Below, piece after piece: positions 24,878 through 34,029 of a stretch of DNA of 64,000 bases. The DNA is from an uncultured Ruminococcus sp. (GTDB lineage: Bacteria; Bacillota; Clostridia; Oscillospirales; Ruminococcaceae). The DNA lies in the NCBI GenBank assembly GCA_902800795.1, contig CADCFQ010000015.1:17266-81265 (forward strand), in the 5' to 3' direction. A program made the position numbers and the translations under genes. The notes beneath the pieces were generated by a model that made no database searches, was not told where the DNA came from, and worked only from the letters and a program-made list of their open reading frames with translations. How positions within the stretch are numbered: the stretch's first letter is position 1; the number at the start of each line of letters is the position of its first letter.

Positions 24878-25324
24878 TTATTTCTTGCTGTTCAGCTCTT
24901 TCTCGTGCTGTTCAAGAAGCTTCTGGATGTCGATGCCGTTGATCTTCAGACCGTCTATCTTACAGTCTGTGATCTCAACATTGGTCAGATCGCAGTGGAT
25001 GAACTGTGAGTTCTTGAGAACAGGGTTCTTGAACTCAACATTAGTCATTATCGAACAGCCGAAGCGTGAACCGCTGAGGTTGACTCCGAGGAACTTAGTA
25101 TCTACCATATACATATCCTCGAATTTCGAGTCCTTGATGCTGACATTGTTGAACACAGTAGAGTCCATGTTCACGTCATCGAAATTAGCTTCCTTGAGGT
25201 TTACGTTATTAAACCTGGCACCGCCGAGATTAACATCCTCAAAGGTGGAATTCGGCAGGCTGTCATAAGATATTTCAACTTTCTTGTCAATAGCAGGTTC
25301 AAAAATATTGTTCTGTTCCGACAT
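24878..25324 (-). CDS. Pentapeptide-repeat-like protein
   Basis: A 148-residue cytosolic protein. From about residue 24 it is built of roughly 10- and 5-residue repeats with F or L at the centre (FEDVNLGGARFNNVNLKEAN, then FDDVNMDST, FNNVSIKDS), the pattern of a right-handed quadrilateral beta-helix. The cap EQHEKELNSKK is helical. Function unknown. It lies 22 bp after argG and is probably co-transcribed. Confidence 0.75.
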   Translation of the reverse strand: MSEQNNIFEPAIDKKVEISYDSLPNSTFEDVNLGGARFNNVNLKEANFDDVNMDSTVFNNVSIKDSKFEDMYMVDTKFLGVNLSGSRFGCSIMTNVEFKNPVLKNSQFIHCDLTNVEITDCKIDGLKINGIDIQKLLEQHEKELNSKK

Positions 25325-25346
25325 AAGTATTACCTCCGGTCAAGAA

Positions 25347-26579
25347 TTACTTATTCTGGTTTCTCTTCTGCTCAAGCTTAGCTCTTACCTTTATCGGCAG
25401 ACCAAACAGATTGATAAAGCCTGCGGAGTCAGCCTGATTATAAACATTGTCCTCATCAAAGGTAGCTACCTCTTCATCATAGAGGGTATAAGGAGAAGTA
25501 ACTCCCGCATTGATGATATTGCCCTTATAGAGCTTGAGTCTTACATCACCGGTAACAGTCTTCTGTGTCTCGGTAACGAAAGCGCTCATTGCCTCTCTGA
25601 GAGGTGTGTACCACTGGCCGTTATAAACGATATCAGCAAACTTGATCGAAAGATACTGCTTTACTCTTGCGGTCTCCTTGTCAAGTGTGATAGTCTCCAG
25701 TACCTCGTGAGCATGATAGAGGATGGTTCCGCCGGGAGTCTCATAAACACCTCTCGACTTCATACCAACAAGTCTGTTCTCAACAAGGTCTGCAAGACCG
25801 ATACCGTTAGCACCGCCCAGCTCGTTGAGCTTTGCAACAAGTGCCTTGCCGCCCATCTTTACTCCGTCAACAGCGGTAGGAACGCCCTTCTCGAAATGGA
25901 TGGTAACATAGGTGGGCTTGTCGGGAGCCTGGATAGGCGATACGCCCAGCTCAAGGAAGCCCTCCTTCTCATACTGCGGCTCGTTTGCAGGATCCTCAAG
26001 ATCCAGTCCCTCGTGGGAAAGATGCCACAGGTTCTTATCCTTGGAATAGTTTGTCTCTCTGTTTATCTTCAGAGGAATATTGTGTGCCTCTGCATACTCG
26101 ATCTCCTGCTCTCTTGATTTCAGATCCCAGATCCTCCAGGGAGCGATGATCTCCATATCGGGAGCGAAAGCCTTGATAGCCAGCTCAAATCTTACCTGGT
26201 CATTACCCTTTCCTGTGCAGCCGTGGCAGATAGCGTCAGCGCCTTCCTTGATAGCGATCTCTGCTATTCTCTTAGCTATGATAGGACGGGCAAAGGATGT
26301 TCCCAGAAGATATCTGTTCTCATACACAGCGCCTGCCTGAACAGTAGGATAAACATAGTCAGTGATGAACTCCTCTGTCAGGTCCTCGATATAAAGCTTG
26401 GAAGCTCCTGTCTTGATAGCCTTCTCCTCAAGTCCGTCAAGCTCTGTTCCCTGTCCTACATCTCCGGACACTGCGATGACCTCGCAATTGTTATAATTTT
26501 CCTTCAGCCACGGAATGATGATAGATGTATCAAGTCCGCCCGAATAAGCCAGTACAACTTTTTTGATCTCTTTAGCCAT
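25347..26579 (-). CDS. argG: Argininosuccinate synthase
   Basis: A 410-residue enzyme: citrulline + aspartate + ATP to argininosuccinate. The PP-loop [16 protein letters not shown] is at the N-terminus, followed by [15 protein letters not shown] and [15 protein letters not shown]. First gene of the operon, behind a consensus promoter and GGAGGAATCAT. Confidence 0.97.
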   Translation of the reverse strand: MAKEIKKVVLAYSGGLDTSIIIPWLKENYNNCEVIAVSGDVGQGTELDGLEEKAIKTGASKLYIEDLTEEFITDYVYPTVQAGAVYENRYLLGTSFARPIIAKRIAEIAIKEGADAICHGCTGKGNDQVRFELAIKAFAPDMEIIAPWRIWDLKSREQEIEYAEAHNIPLKINRETNYSKDKNLWHLSHEGLDLEDPANEPQYEKEGFLELGVSPIQAPDKPTYVTIHFEKGVPTAVDGVKMGGKALVAKLNELGGANGIGLADLVENRLVGMKSRGVYETPGGTILYHAHEVLETITLDKETARVKQYLSIKFADIVYNGQWYTPLREAMSAFVTETQKTVTGDVRLKLYKGNIINAGVTSPYTLYDEEVATFDEDNVYNQADSAGFINLFGLPIKVRAKLEQKRNQNK

Positions 26580-26638
26580 ATATGATTCCTCCGTTAAAAA
26601 ACTATTGTGTTAATACAGTTCGCTCTCGCTATAACCAT

Positions 26639-26666
26639 ATTATACACCAAAAAACGCCTTTGTCAA
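26639..26666 (-). promoter_or_regulatory. Arginine operon promoter
   Basis: Minus strand TTGACA (26661-26666), 16-bp spacer, TATAAT (26639-26644); about 60 nt to the argG ATG. Confidence 0.85.
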
Positions 26667-26673
26667 GAGCTTT

Positions 26674-26735
26674 TGCATAAAAATTTTATATTTATACATA
26701 ATCTCTGTTGATTTTTTGTATAAAGCATAAAAATA
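26674..26735. promoter_or_regulatory. Candidate ArgR operator region
   Basis: TGCATAAAAATTTT (26674-26687) matches 11 of 14 positions of the Bacillus ARG-box core (TGAAT-AAAA-ATTCA). It lies just upstream of the -35, and further TGTATA/TATACA half-sites are within 50 bp. The area is AT-rich, so chance matches are likely. The rest of the gene-free stretch to 26916 shows no gene; a weak leftward TATAAT lies near 26843. Confidence 0.3.
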
Positions 26736-26916
26736 TACAAAGAAATATGTATAAAACTCGATTTCCAGCACGCAAGCCGTGAAAAGCGCAGCAGACTTTT
26801 GTTCCCCCACAGGAAAAAGACCCGCATTCATAATTTGATTATACCACAACTTACTAAAAAATGCAACCGAAAAATGCCCGTTTTACGCAATTTTTTCAAA
26901 AAAAGCCCGGTCATTT

Positions 26917-28008
26917 TCATATGAACGATGCGGCCTTTGTGACAGCCTTTTTAGCAAGGTCAGATACCTTTGCACAAAGAGTATCTATCCTGAGCACTCT
27001 GAAAAGCAGTCCTCTCAGGATATCGAACAATGCAGCCGCCATAAAGAACACCACAGCATATCCGAGAATGAAGCTTACGGAGAACAAAGGCGACCGATCC
27101 ACAATGAACTTGAATTTATTATAATACCATTTGAACCAGTCACGCTGTGTATTTACAAGATATACTGCAAAGGAATGATCCGACAGCAGCTTTATGCCTT
27201 TGCCGCCCTTGATAGGCAGCCTTTTAAACAGCAGAAACAGCGCAAAAGAAGTAAGGATGACCGGCATATAGGTATAGTAAAAATCATCGTTTGTTCCGGA
27301 AAGAACAATACCCAATACGGCAGCCAGAACGATCCACATGGATTTTACCTTGTCAAAAGCGCCTGTCTTTGCGATCAGTATACCGCATATATAAAGATAT
27401 ATGAGCCATATCGCATTGTAGCCCTCTACAAATGTAAATATATCCGCATCCTGACCTTTTGTCGGATCTGTAATTATATCCGCATCCTGACCGTTTGTCG
27501 GAACAAAGAAAGTATAAAGCGGCAGCAGCACCACCATAACTACCAACATTTTCTTTGCAGTCTGTTCGGAAACAGCGACAGCTATCTTTCTTAATAGCGG
27601 TGTCAGTATAGTCAGAGCTGTATACGCAGTGAAATACCAGTAGCAGCTGTTTGACACCGGCATAAGATTTGTAAGGATATCAAGCTTTGTCCCAATGATG
27701 AAATGAGCCGCTATATTCAGGCCCACACCGTAGAAAACGACCTCCAGCCACAATCCCAGCCAGCGCTTTATTGAAAAAGGCCTGTCCGCAGAATGAAACG
27801 CCAGATAGCCGGTGGTGATAGCAAAGCAGTTTACCGCACAGCAGGCGAGAGGCAGGATAAGAAACTGACACGACACTTTAAGCACAGAGGGCACCCTTGC
27901 AAAATGGTATACACCTCCGTTGTTAAGTGTGTGAAGAATTACTATCCCCATCATCGAGAAGATCTTCAGAAGTGCAAGACCATAATTATATTGTTTTTTC
28001 TCACTCAT
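26917..28008 (-). CDS. Acyltransferase-3 family membrane protein
   Basis: About 363 residues with ten or so helices. The opening YNYGLALLKIFSMMGIVILH carries the family's catalytic-type histidine after the first helix, and CYWYFTAYTALTILTPLL is a typical middle block. Such proteins O-acylate exported polysaccharide or peptidoglycan. The ATG at 28008 follows GGGGG. An external loop contains a 12-residue tandem duplication (TNGQDADIITDP, TKGQDADIFTFV) coded by a 36-nt repeat at 27440-27502. Monocistronic by its surroundings. Confidence 0.85.
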   Translation of the reverse strand: MSEKKQYNYGLALLKIFSMMGIVILHTLNNGGVYHFARVPSVLKVSCQFLILPLACCAVNCFAITTGYLAFHSADRPFSIKRWLGLWLEVVFYGVGLNIAAHFIIGTKLDILTNLMPVSNSCYWYFTAYTALTILTPLLRKIAVAVSEQTAKKMLVVMVVLLPLYTFFVPTNGQDADIITDPTKGQDADIFTFVEGYNAIWLIYLYICGILIAKTGAFDKVKSMWIVLAAVLGIVLSGTNDDFYYTYMPVILTSFALFLLFKRLPIKGGKGIKLLSDHSFAVYLVNTQRDWFKWYYNKFKFIVDRSPLFSVSFILGYAVVFFMAAALFDILRGLLFRVLRIDTLCAKVSDLAKKAVTKAASFI

Positions 28009-28100
28009 AAGCAAACCCCCGGATCCGCATTATCTGGTTTAATTCTATCACAGACAATAACCAAAGTCAATTATCGTGTGCAAAAATTATTGCCGTGCGG

Positions 28101-28129
28101 TTGATTTTCTCATCCGGCTGTAGTATAAT
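28101..28129 (+). promoter_or_regulatory. Promoter of the flavin-reductase-like gene
   Basis: TTGATT (28101-28106), 17-bp spacer, TATAAT (28124-28129). Confidence 0.8.
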
Positions 28130-28161
28130 AATACCATCAACCAGAAAGGCAGGTAATCATT

Positions 28162-28704
28162 ATGAGTTTAACAGATATGGGTTTCAAGGCGCTGTCGGCA
28201 GAGGAGATAAAGAAGCTTGACTTCAATCCCTTCACAAGGATAGGAGACCAGTGGTTCTTAGTCACCGCAGGAGACAAAAACGGCCACAACACCATGACCG
28301 CTTCCTGGGGCTTCGCCGGAGTTATGTGGAACAAGAACAGCTTCATCACCGCTATCCGTCCCCAGAGATACACCAAGGAGTTTCTTGATAAGAGCGAGTA
28401 TTTCACCGCCAGCTTCTTCCCTGCTGATATGAAGCAGGCTCTGGCATTCTGCGGCTCTCACAGCGGAAGAGACGCCGACAAGGAAAAAGAGACCGGTCTC
28501 GAGCCTGTCTTCATCGACACAGAGGACGGCAGACAGACAACAGCTTATGCACAGGCAGAGCTTATCATTGTCTGCAAAAAGACCTATGTTCAGGAAATGA
28601 AGCCCGAGTGCTTCATCATCCCTGAGGTGGACAAAGCCAACTATGCCGCAGGCGATTACCACACCGAGTACATCGGCGAGATAGTTGCCGTATATGCAAA
28701 ATAA
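28162..28704 (+). CDS. Flavin reductase-like (flavoredoxin-type) protein
   Basis: A 180-residue FMN-binding split-barrel protein. NTMTASWGFAGVMWNK (the Thr/Ser-rich flavin phosphate loop), AIRPQRYTKEFL and the tail DYHTEYIGEIVAVY fit the clostridial flavoredoxin group, which moves electrons through FMN. The ATG is preceded by GGCAGG. Flanked by its own promoter and terminator, so monocistronic. Electron partner unknown. Confidence 0.85.
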   Translation: MSLTDMGFKALSAEEIKKLDFNPFTRIGDQWFLVTAGDKNGHNTMTASWGFAGVMWNKNSFITAIRPQRYTKEFLDKSEYFTASFFPADMKQALAFCGSHSGRDADKEKETGLEPVFIDTEDGRQTTAYAQAELIIVCKKTYVQEMKPECFIIPEVDKANYAAGDYHTEYIGEIVAVYAK

Positions 28705-28718
28705 TAGTCATTACCAAG

Positions 28719-28760
28719 AAAACAGCACGTTACCGGCATATCAGTAACGTGCTGTTTTGT
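28719..28760 (+). terminator. Terminator of the flavin-reductase-like gene
   Basis: 15-bp perfect stem AAAACAGCACGTTAC/GTAACGTGCTGTTTT (28719-28733, 28744-28758). Confidence 0.9.
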
Positions 28761-28795
28761 GTTTGTATCAGCGCAGGTTCGCCCGTCGATCCGAA

Positions 28796-29030
28796 AGCAA
28801 TTGTCAAGCTGCAAGCAGCTTGAGGAAAGCTCCTGCCGTGCTTCTCCTTTCTTCTCAATGCTCCGTCAAGCCGCAAGCGGCTTGAGGAAAAATTGTTCTG
28901 GCTTTTCACAAGGGGCGACCTCTCTTGCAGGTCGCCCCTCTTGAAAAAAGTGTCCACCGGACACTTTTTTCAATTCACCCCTGCCGAGCGCCTCCGTATA
29001 AAGGGGATTTCGCCCTCTGCGGAGGGCGAC
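28796..29030. repeat. Hairpin-rich gene-free spacer
   Basis: Between 28760 and 29284 I see no gene, only stacked inverted repeats: CAAGCTGC-AAGC-AGCTTG and its near-copy CAAGCCGC-AAGC-GGCTTG about 60 bp later; GGGGCGACCT...AGGTCGCCCC; GAAAAAAGTGTCC-ACC-GGACACTTTTTTC; GCCCTCTGCGGAGGGC. They look like clustered intergenic palindromes or terminators. Confidence 0.6.
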
Positions 29031-29161
29031 CAGGGGCGCTGCCCCTTGGATCCCTGTGAGCCTTTGAAAAGGCTCGACCTAAACTTTTAATTCCCTGGCG
29101 GATCATTTCAGCTTTGTTTCGTATTTCAGCTCTGTTGTGTTTTTCAGCTCTGTTGCGTATT

Positions 29162-29255
29162 CCGCCAGAGGCAAAGCCGTGCGGCGAGCACCCCCCTCCC
29201 CTCCGGGGAGGGCAGGGGGAGTTATTAGTTTGCACAAAGCCCCGACGGGTGGGGG
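29162..29255. repeat. Copy 2 of the dispersed intergenic repeat
   Basis: CCGCCAGAGGCAAAG (29162-29176), then CCCCCCTCCCCTCCGGGGAG at 29190, GGGGGAGTTATTAGTTTGCA, and GGGTGGGGGCATTA. It shares blocks with the copies before tmRNA and before rpsP. Just upstream, TTTCAGCTCTGTT-like units are repeated three times (29106-29155). Confidence 0.6.
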
Positions 29256-29284
29256 CATTAGCCGTGCGGCGAGCACCGCACCTG

Positions 29285-31036
29285 CTACATGAGGTCTACG
29301 GACTCTATGCCGAGGATGTCCAGGTGCTTTTCAAGAACCTTTCTGAGGACAACGCAGGCTCTGAGCCATGCGTTTTTCTTCTGCTCATCCTCTTCTGTCA
29401 GGATGTGGTTGTCATGATAGAACTTCGAGAAGCTGGATGCCAGCTGATATGCGTTCTCGCAGACGATATTGGGAGCCCTGTCCTTGAATGCCAGAGCATA
29501 AGCTTCGCCGCTGAGCGCTATCTTCAGGAGCAGGTCTCTCTCGCTGTCAGTGAACACGCCGGAAGCCGCTGTGATGCCGCTCTCGTCGGTCTTTTTGAGA
29601 ATGGAATTTATCCTTGCCACGGTGTAAAGCAGGAACGAGCCTGTCTTTCCGTCAGCCGCCATAAACTTGTCAAGGTCAAAGATATAGTCCTTTGCTCTGT
29701 GGTTGATAAGGTCGCCGAACTTGATAGTTGCAACTGCTATCTTTCTCGCAACATCAGCCTTGTCCTCTTCAGCACTGAACTTCGACTCCTTGACACGCTC
29801 CATAGCCGCATCGTAAACGGTCTTGTAAAGAAGCTCCAGCTTCATAACTCCGCCGTCACGGGTCTTATAGGGCTTGCCGTCGGTGCCGTTCATCGTTCCG
29901 AAGCCAAGGTGCTCGGGGATCGTCTCGCCGAGTATCCCTGCTTTTTCTGCGCAGCGGAAGACCTGTGTGAAGTGGAGCCCCTGTCTCTGGTCGACCACAT
30001 ACCATATACCCTGGGGAGCAAAGTCCTTCTCACGCTGAACGATCGTTGCAAGGTCGGTGGTCGCATAGATGCTGGAACCGTCCGACTTCTTGATTATTAC
30101 CGGCGGAACGGTTATCTTGTCGTCGTCCTTTGCAACGTCAACCACCATAGCGCCCTCGCTCTCATAGAGCAGGCCCTTTTTCTCAAGTGTCTCAACAAGC
30201 TCCGCCTCATACTTTGAAGCGTCGCTCTCGCCGTACCAGTAGTCAAAGTCAACGTTGAGATTCTCATAGTTCTTCTTTATATCGGGCAGCGATATCTTTG
30301 TTATCTCCCTGCCGAGATACTCATATCTCGGGTCGCCGTTCTGCATCTTTACAGTGAGATCCTTGGCCTTCTCCTTGAACTCCTCGTTCTCCTTGCTCTT
30401 TGCGCTGGCAAAGGGATAGACCTCGTTCATCTCATCAACGGTCAGCGGGAACTCTCCGCAGTTTTCAGGATCAAAGCTGTCACCGAAGCACTCCCAGTCA
30501 GGGTGGCGCTCTTCAAGCTCTGCCATAACAAGTCCCATCTGTAAGCCCCAGTCACCAAGGTGAACGTCAGCGATCGCCTTTCTTCCGGTGGCTCTTACCA
30601 GTCTCTTCAAAGCCTCGCCGATAACGGCAGCTCTCAGGTGGCCTATGTGAAGAGGCTTCGCAACGTTAGGTCCGCCGTAGTCCAGCACTATGGTCTCGGG
30701 CTTTTCAGCCTGGGGCACACCTGTCTTCTCATCGGTATACACCTGCTCGATAAAGCCAAGCAGGAGCTTGTCCGAAATGTCGATATTTATAAAGCCTGCG
30801 CCTGCTATCTCGGCCTTTGACAGATCCTCGTCCTCTCTTAGCACAGCAGCTACGTCCTCGGCGATCATCCTTGGAGCCTTGTGATAAAGCTTGGCGCCGC
30901 CGAAAGCACCGTTGCACTGGAACTGGCAGAGGTCGGGTCTGTCGGAGACAGTGACAATGGCGAGTTCCTTCGAGTATCCGCATTTTTCAAAAGCCGCTTC
31001 CAGCTTTTTATTCAGCAGCTCGGTAAGTGTTTTCAT
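29285..31036 (-). CDS. argS: Arginyl-tRNA synthetase
   Basis: About 583 residues. Shows the class-I HIGH motif in KPLHIGHLRAAVIGEALKR, the ArgRS N-terminal (Add-1) domain, and the C-terminal DALR anticodon-binding domain (YQLASSFSKFYHDNHILTEE). As in many ArgRS, a canonical KMSKS is not evident. The ATG at 31036 follows AAAGGA with eight bases spacing; in-frame codons upstream lack a site. Separate from the arginine operon but also leftward. Confidence 0.95.
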   Translation of the reverse strand: MKTLTELLNKKLEAAFEKCGYSKELAIVTVSDRPDLCQFQCNGAFGGAKLYHKAPRMIAEDVAAVLREDEDLSKAEIAGAGFINIDISDKLLLGFIEQVYTDEKTGVPQAEKPETIVLDYGGPNVAKPLHIGHLRAAVIGEALKRLVRATGRKAIADVHLGDWGLQMGLVMAELEERHPDWECFGDSFDPENCGEFPLTVDEMNEVYPFASAKSKENEEFKEKAKDLTVKMQNGDPRYEYLGREITKISLPDIKKNYENLNVDFDYWYGESDASKYEAELVETLEKKGLLYESEGAMVVDVAKDDDKITVPPVIIKKSDGSSIYATTDLATIVQREKDFAPQGIWYVVDQRQGLHFTQVFRCAEKAGILGETIPEHLGFGTMNGTDGKPYKTRDGGVMKLELLYKTVYDAAMERVKESKFSAEEDKADVARKIAVATIKFGDLINHRAKDYIFDLDKFMAADGKTGSFLLYTVARINSILKKTDESGITAASGVFTDSERDLLLKIALSGEAYALAFKDRAPNIVCENAYQLASSFSKFYHDNHILTEEDEQKKNAWLRACVVLRKVLEKHLDILGIESVDLM

Positions 31037-31110
31037 TGTTCTCATCCTTTCAAATAATACATACACAGTTATTTTAACACATAAATGTTAACAAGTAAAG
31101 TCCTTTCATC

Positions 31111-31148
31111 AAAAATGTCCCCCTTTCCTCAAAAGAGGTCAGGGGGAC
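31111..31148 (-). terminator. Terminator of the LRR/dockerin gene
   Basis: GTCCCCCT (31117-31124) with AGGGGGAC (31141-31148), then ATTTTTG on the minus strand. Confidence 0.8.
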
Positions 31149-31190
31149 TTAATGTTTTTATCTATCCCGGACATCCGGGACTGATGTTTC

Positions 31191-33791
31191 TCACCAAAGA
31201 TACTTAGTGCCCTTCATGTGAGACTTTATCGCTGTGATATCATTAGTCCGGACAACGCCGTCTCCATCGGCATCCGCACAGGCTGCCTGATAATCGTCAA
31301 GGCTGCCTGTCTTCTTGAGATATTTCTTTATCAGCGTGATATCTGTCGTGCTCAGTGTGCCGTCAGCGTTGACATCGCCTCTCAGACAAAGGGTCACGCC
31401 GGGGTCAGCGGTAAGGTTGCCGTTTGAAACAGTTACCGTGTATGTCCTTGTGGCGAAGTTGTTGGATGCCACTGTCAGAGTGTAGCTTCCGTTCGCAAGG
31501 CCGGAAGGAACAGAGAACTGCTTGTTCGTGGTGGTCACGGACTTCGTGGACGAGCCCTTGAAGGTCAGCGTTACCGAATTGTTAGCATAAGCATAGCTTC
31601 TGTCGGTGGTCTTGGTACCGGTCGTCAGGGTTATGCTGTAAACCGCTGTCTGACCTGTCGGGTCGGTGTAATTGTCCTTATACTCATCGCCGCAGACCGT
31701 GCAGTGGTGGAGCGTATAGCCCTGGGTCGTGGCGGTAGGAGCAACTACTGTCTCCTGATAGCTGTGAGCCGCAAGCGAGATATCCTGGATATCCTTGGTC
31801 TGGGTGGTGTAGGCAGCGTTCGTAAAGGTTGCTGTATAGCGTGTGGTCCCCTTAGTCTTACAGGTAGCCGCCGTCTTGACAGCCGAGGTAACAGTTGCAT
31901 TTACTGTTTCTATATGAGTGGAATTTCTTGTGCAGACCCTCTTGCCTGTGCAGGTCTTTCCGTCGTCGCTCCAGGTATAGGTGGGGCTGCCCCATGAATG
32001 ACCGGCAGCGATAACTGTGCTTGCCTGGGTTATCTCCTTTGTGCAGGCGGAATCGCTGAAATACTTATCGCATCTCGAGCAGTGCCAGTAAGCGATGTTT
32101 CCGTCAGTTGTGCAGGTGGCTGCCTTTGCGGCAACGGCTGTCTTGTTGTGGCCGAGCGCTGCGATAACTGTGCTTGCCTGAGTTATCTCTGCGGTCATAG
32201 CACTGTTGCTGAAATACTTCTTGCACACAGGGCAGTAATAATATGCAATGTTTCCGGCTGTCGTACAGGTAGCTGCCTTTGCGGCAACGGTCTGCTTGGT
32301 GTGGCCTGTCGCCGGGATCTCCTGGGACTCATATTCTCCGCAGGAGCAGTATCTTCTCTTCTCGCCCTTGGTGGTGCAGGTAGCAGCCGTGTAGGTCTCC
32401 CACTCGCCGTAGGAATGAGTGTGAGAGCCGCCGCCTATGATATCGTAATTAACATTATACTGCTGTGCATAAGCCTTTGCAGTGGAGTTCTCGTAAACGT
32501 GGAGTGTAAAGTCGCTCTTTACGCTGGTGGTGCTGCTGTATCCTGCACAGCGGGCGCCCATCGTACAGCTGGTGGAGGGTATGGTCAGCTCCGTGAGCCA
32601 GGTACAGCCTGTAAAGCAGTCTACACCTATCGAAGCTATGCCGGAGGGCAGAGTTACCTCATTGAGTCCGCCGTCCAAATTGGCGGAGCAGTTTGAAAAA
32701 GCTTCCTCATCGAGAACTCTCAGAGTGCTTGGGAAGGTCACCGACCTCAGACCTGTACAGCCGCTGAAAGCCTTGAAGCCTATGCTCGTACAGCCTTCCT
32801 GGAAGGTAAGTGAGGTAAGGCTGGTGTTGCTTGCAAAGGTCTGGTCGGCAATATGCTTTGCGCTTGAAGGGATAGTAACGGATGTCAGTGACGAGTCGGC
32901 ATAAACGAGCCAGTCGTTCACATATTTAAGAGTGCCGCTCTGACCTGTGAGGACAGGCGCACTGTCAAAAGCCGAAACGCCCACGCTTGTTACCGACGAG
33001 GGTATAGTAAAGGTGGAGTCAACGGCAGTGTACCTGAAAGCATAGTCGCCGATGCGTGTCAGGTTCGAGGACATATTAACGGTCTTCAGGTTGGTACAGC
33101 CGTCAAAAAGGCTGTTGGGTATAGTCTTGACAGCGCTGAGGTTTGCGGTTGTCAGTGCTGTGCATCCGCCGAAGACACGGTTTCCGATATACTGGATTCC
33201 GTCGGGGATAGTCACGCTGGTAAGGCTCGTGCAGCCGCTGAAAGCAGAATCAGCAATACCTACAGTTCCGGAATTTACGCTTACGCTTGTTACCGTAGTA
33301 TCAGAACCTATGACCCAGCTGCCGGCATACTTGATGCCGCTCTGGTTATTATAGAGGCCAGTGCCCTTGAGAGCCTCTGCGCCGATAGAAGTAACGGTCG
33401 AGGGTATCTGAACGCTTGTGATACTGGTGATGTTCATAAACGCCTGCGACGGGATAGTGGTGACGCCGTCAGCAAAAACTATCTTAGTAGCCTTACCGCT
33501 TTTGATCGCCGGTGATAACAAATTCAATATCGAAACAGGTGCTACACTTGCTACGGTATAACCGTCTATTGTTGCCGGATAAGTAAGAGTTGTTGAATCC
33601 TCGAGAAACGCTGTTATCCTAGCTGTTCCATCAGAGTTGATAGTATAGTTGTATTTTCCGTCCGTAGACTTTACCGCTTCAGCTACCATTGTGCTGCGGC
33701 CAAACACATCCTGAAAGACCTCAGCCGGGAGCCCTGCACCTGCAAACGCCATAGTCAGTGCCATAGCGCAGGCTGCCAGTTTCTTTTTCAT
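31191..33791 (-). CDS. Secreted BspA-type LRR protein with C-terminal dockerin
   Basis: About 866 residues. Signal peptide MKKKLAACAMALTMAFAGAG. Residues about 75-430 are BspA/LRR_5 repeats (IPSTVTSIGAEALKGTGLYN, GCTSLTSVTIPDGIQYIGNR and so on). Cys-rich modules of the form AATCTT-G-YYxCxxCxKYF follow (about 470-640), then a beta-rich segment, then a type-I dockerin with two calcium loops, GDVNADGTLSTTDI and DADGDGVVRTNDI. The protein should attach to a cohesin on a cell-surface scaffold, with the LRR domain used for binding. ATG at 33791 after GGAGG, own promoter and terminator. It lies next to a cohesin-like surface protein. Confidence 0.9.
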   Translation of the reverse strand: MKKKLAACAMALTMAFAGAGLPAEVFQDVFGRSTMVAEAVKSTDGKYNYTINSDGTARITAFLEDSTTLTYPATIDGYTVASVAPVSILNLLSPAIKSGKATKIVFADGVTTIPSQAFMNITSITSVQIPSTVTSIGAEALKGTGLYNNQSGIKYAGSWVIGSDTTVTSVSVNSGTVGIADSAFSGCTSLTSVTIPDGIQYIGNRVFGGCTALTTANLSAVKTIPNSLFDGCTNLKTVNMSSNLTRIGDYAFRYTAVDSTFTIPSSVTSVGVSAFDSAPVLTGQSGTLKYVNDWLVYADSSLTSVTIPSSAKHIADQTFASNTSLTSLTFQEGCTSIGFKAFSGCTGLRSVTFPSTLRVLDEEAFSNCSANLDGGLNEVTLPSGIASIGVDCFTGCTWLTELTIPSTSCTMGARCAGYSSTTSVKSDFTLHVYENSTAKAYAQQYNVNYDIIGGGSHTHSYGEWETYTAATCTTKGEKRRYCSCGEYESQEIPATGHTKQTVAAKAATCTTAGNIAYYYCPVCKKYFSNSAMTAEITQASTVIAALGHNKTAVAAKAATCTTDGNIAYWHCSRCDKYFSDSACTKEITQASTVIAAGHSWGSPTYTWSDDGKTCTGKRVCTRNSTHIETVNATVTSAVKTAATCKTKGTTRYTATFTNAAYTTQTKDIQDISLAAHSYQETVVAPTATTQGYTLHHCTVCGDEYKDNYTDPTGQTAVYSITLTTGTKTTDRSYAYANNSVTLTFKGSSTKSVTTTNKQFSVPSGLANGSYTLTVASNNFATRTYTVTVSNGNLTADPGVTLCLRGDVNADGTLSTTDITLIKKYLKKTGSLDDYQAACADADGDGVVRTNDITAIKSHMKGTKYLW

Positions 33792-33882
33792 ATAATGACC
33801 TCCAATATAATTGTGCAAATACCGAACCCCCAAAATATCAAAAACAGAATGATAATTTCAGCATTGCCACATAACTATAAAA

Positions 33883-33911
33883 ATTATAGCATACCATATA
33901 AAAAAAGTCAA
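33883..33911 (-). promoter_or_regulatory. Promoter of the LRR/dockerin gene
   Basis: Minus strand TTGACT (33906-33911), 17-bp spacer, TATAAT (33883-33888). The spacer contains TATATGGTATG, also present at the neighbouring surface-protein promoter. Confidence 0.8.
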
Positions 33912-33974
33912 CAAATCAAACATAAAATTTACGTTCCCGAAACGCCCTTCCTTTGGGCGAAATGCGTACATTTG

Positions 33975-34007
33975 CAAAAAAATGCCCCTCCTCGAAAGGA
34001 AGGGCAT
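33975..34007 (-). terminator. Terminator of the cohesin-like surface gene
   Basis: Arms ATGCCCCTCCT (33982-33992) and AGGAAGGGCAT (33997-34007), then TTTTTTT on the minus strand. Confidence 0.85.
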
Positions 34008-34029
34008 AAAGCTTTTAAACGTTATTCGT

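Noticed and set aside
26640..26849. Leftward 69-codon frame upstream of argG
   Set aside because: Ends inside the argG promoter, and is Phe/Tyr/Lys-rich as expected for translated AT-rich spacer. A leader-peptide role was considered, but there is no run of arginine codons.
28730..28957. Leftward 75-codon frame downstream of the flavin-reductase-like gene
   Set aside because: Built from the hairpin repeats of the spacer and the terminator; no ribosome site.
29285..31036. argS considered defective because no KMSKS motif is visible
   Set aside because: Many arginyl-tRNA synthetases lack a canonical KMSKS; all other domains and the length are normal.
31998..32696. Rightward open frame of 232 codons opposite the LRR/dockerin gene
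   Set aside because: Mirror of repeated LRR and Cys-rich codons, no start signal, no promoter.
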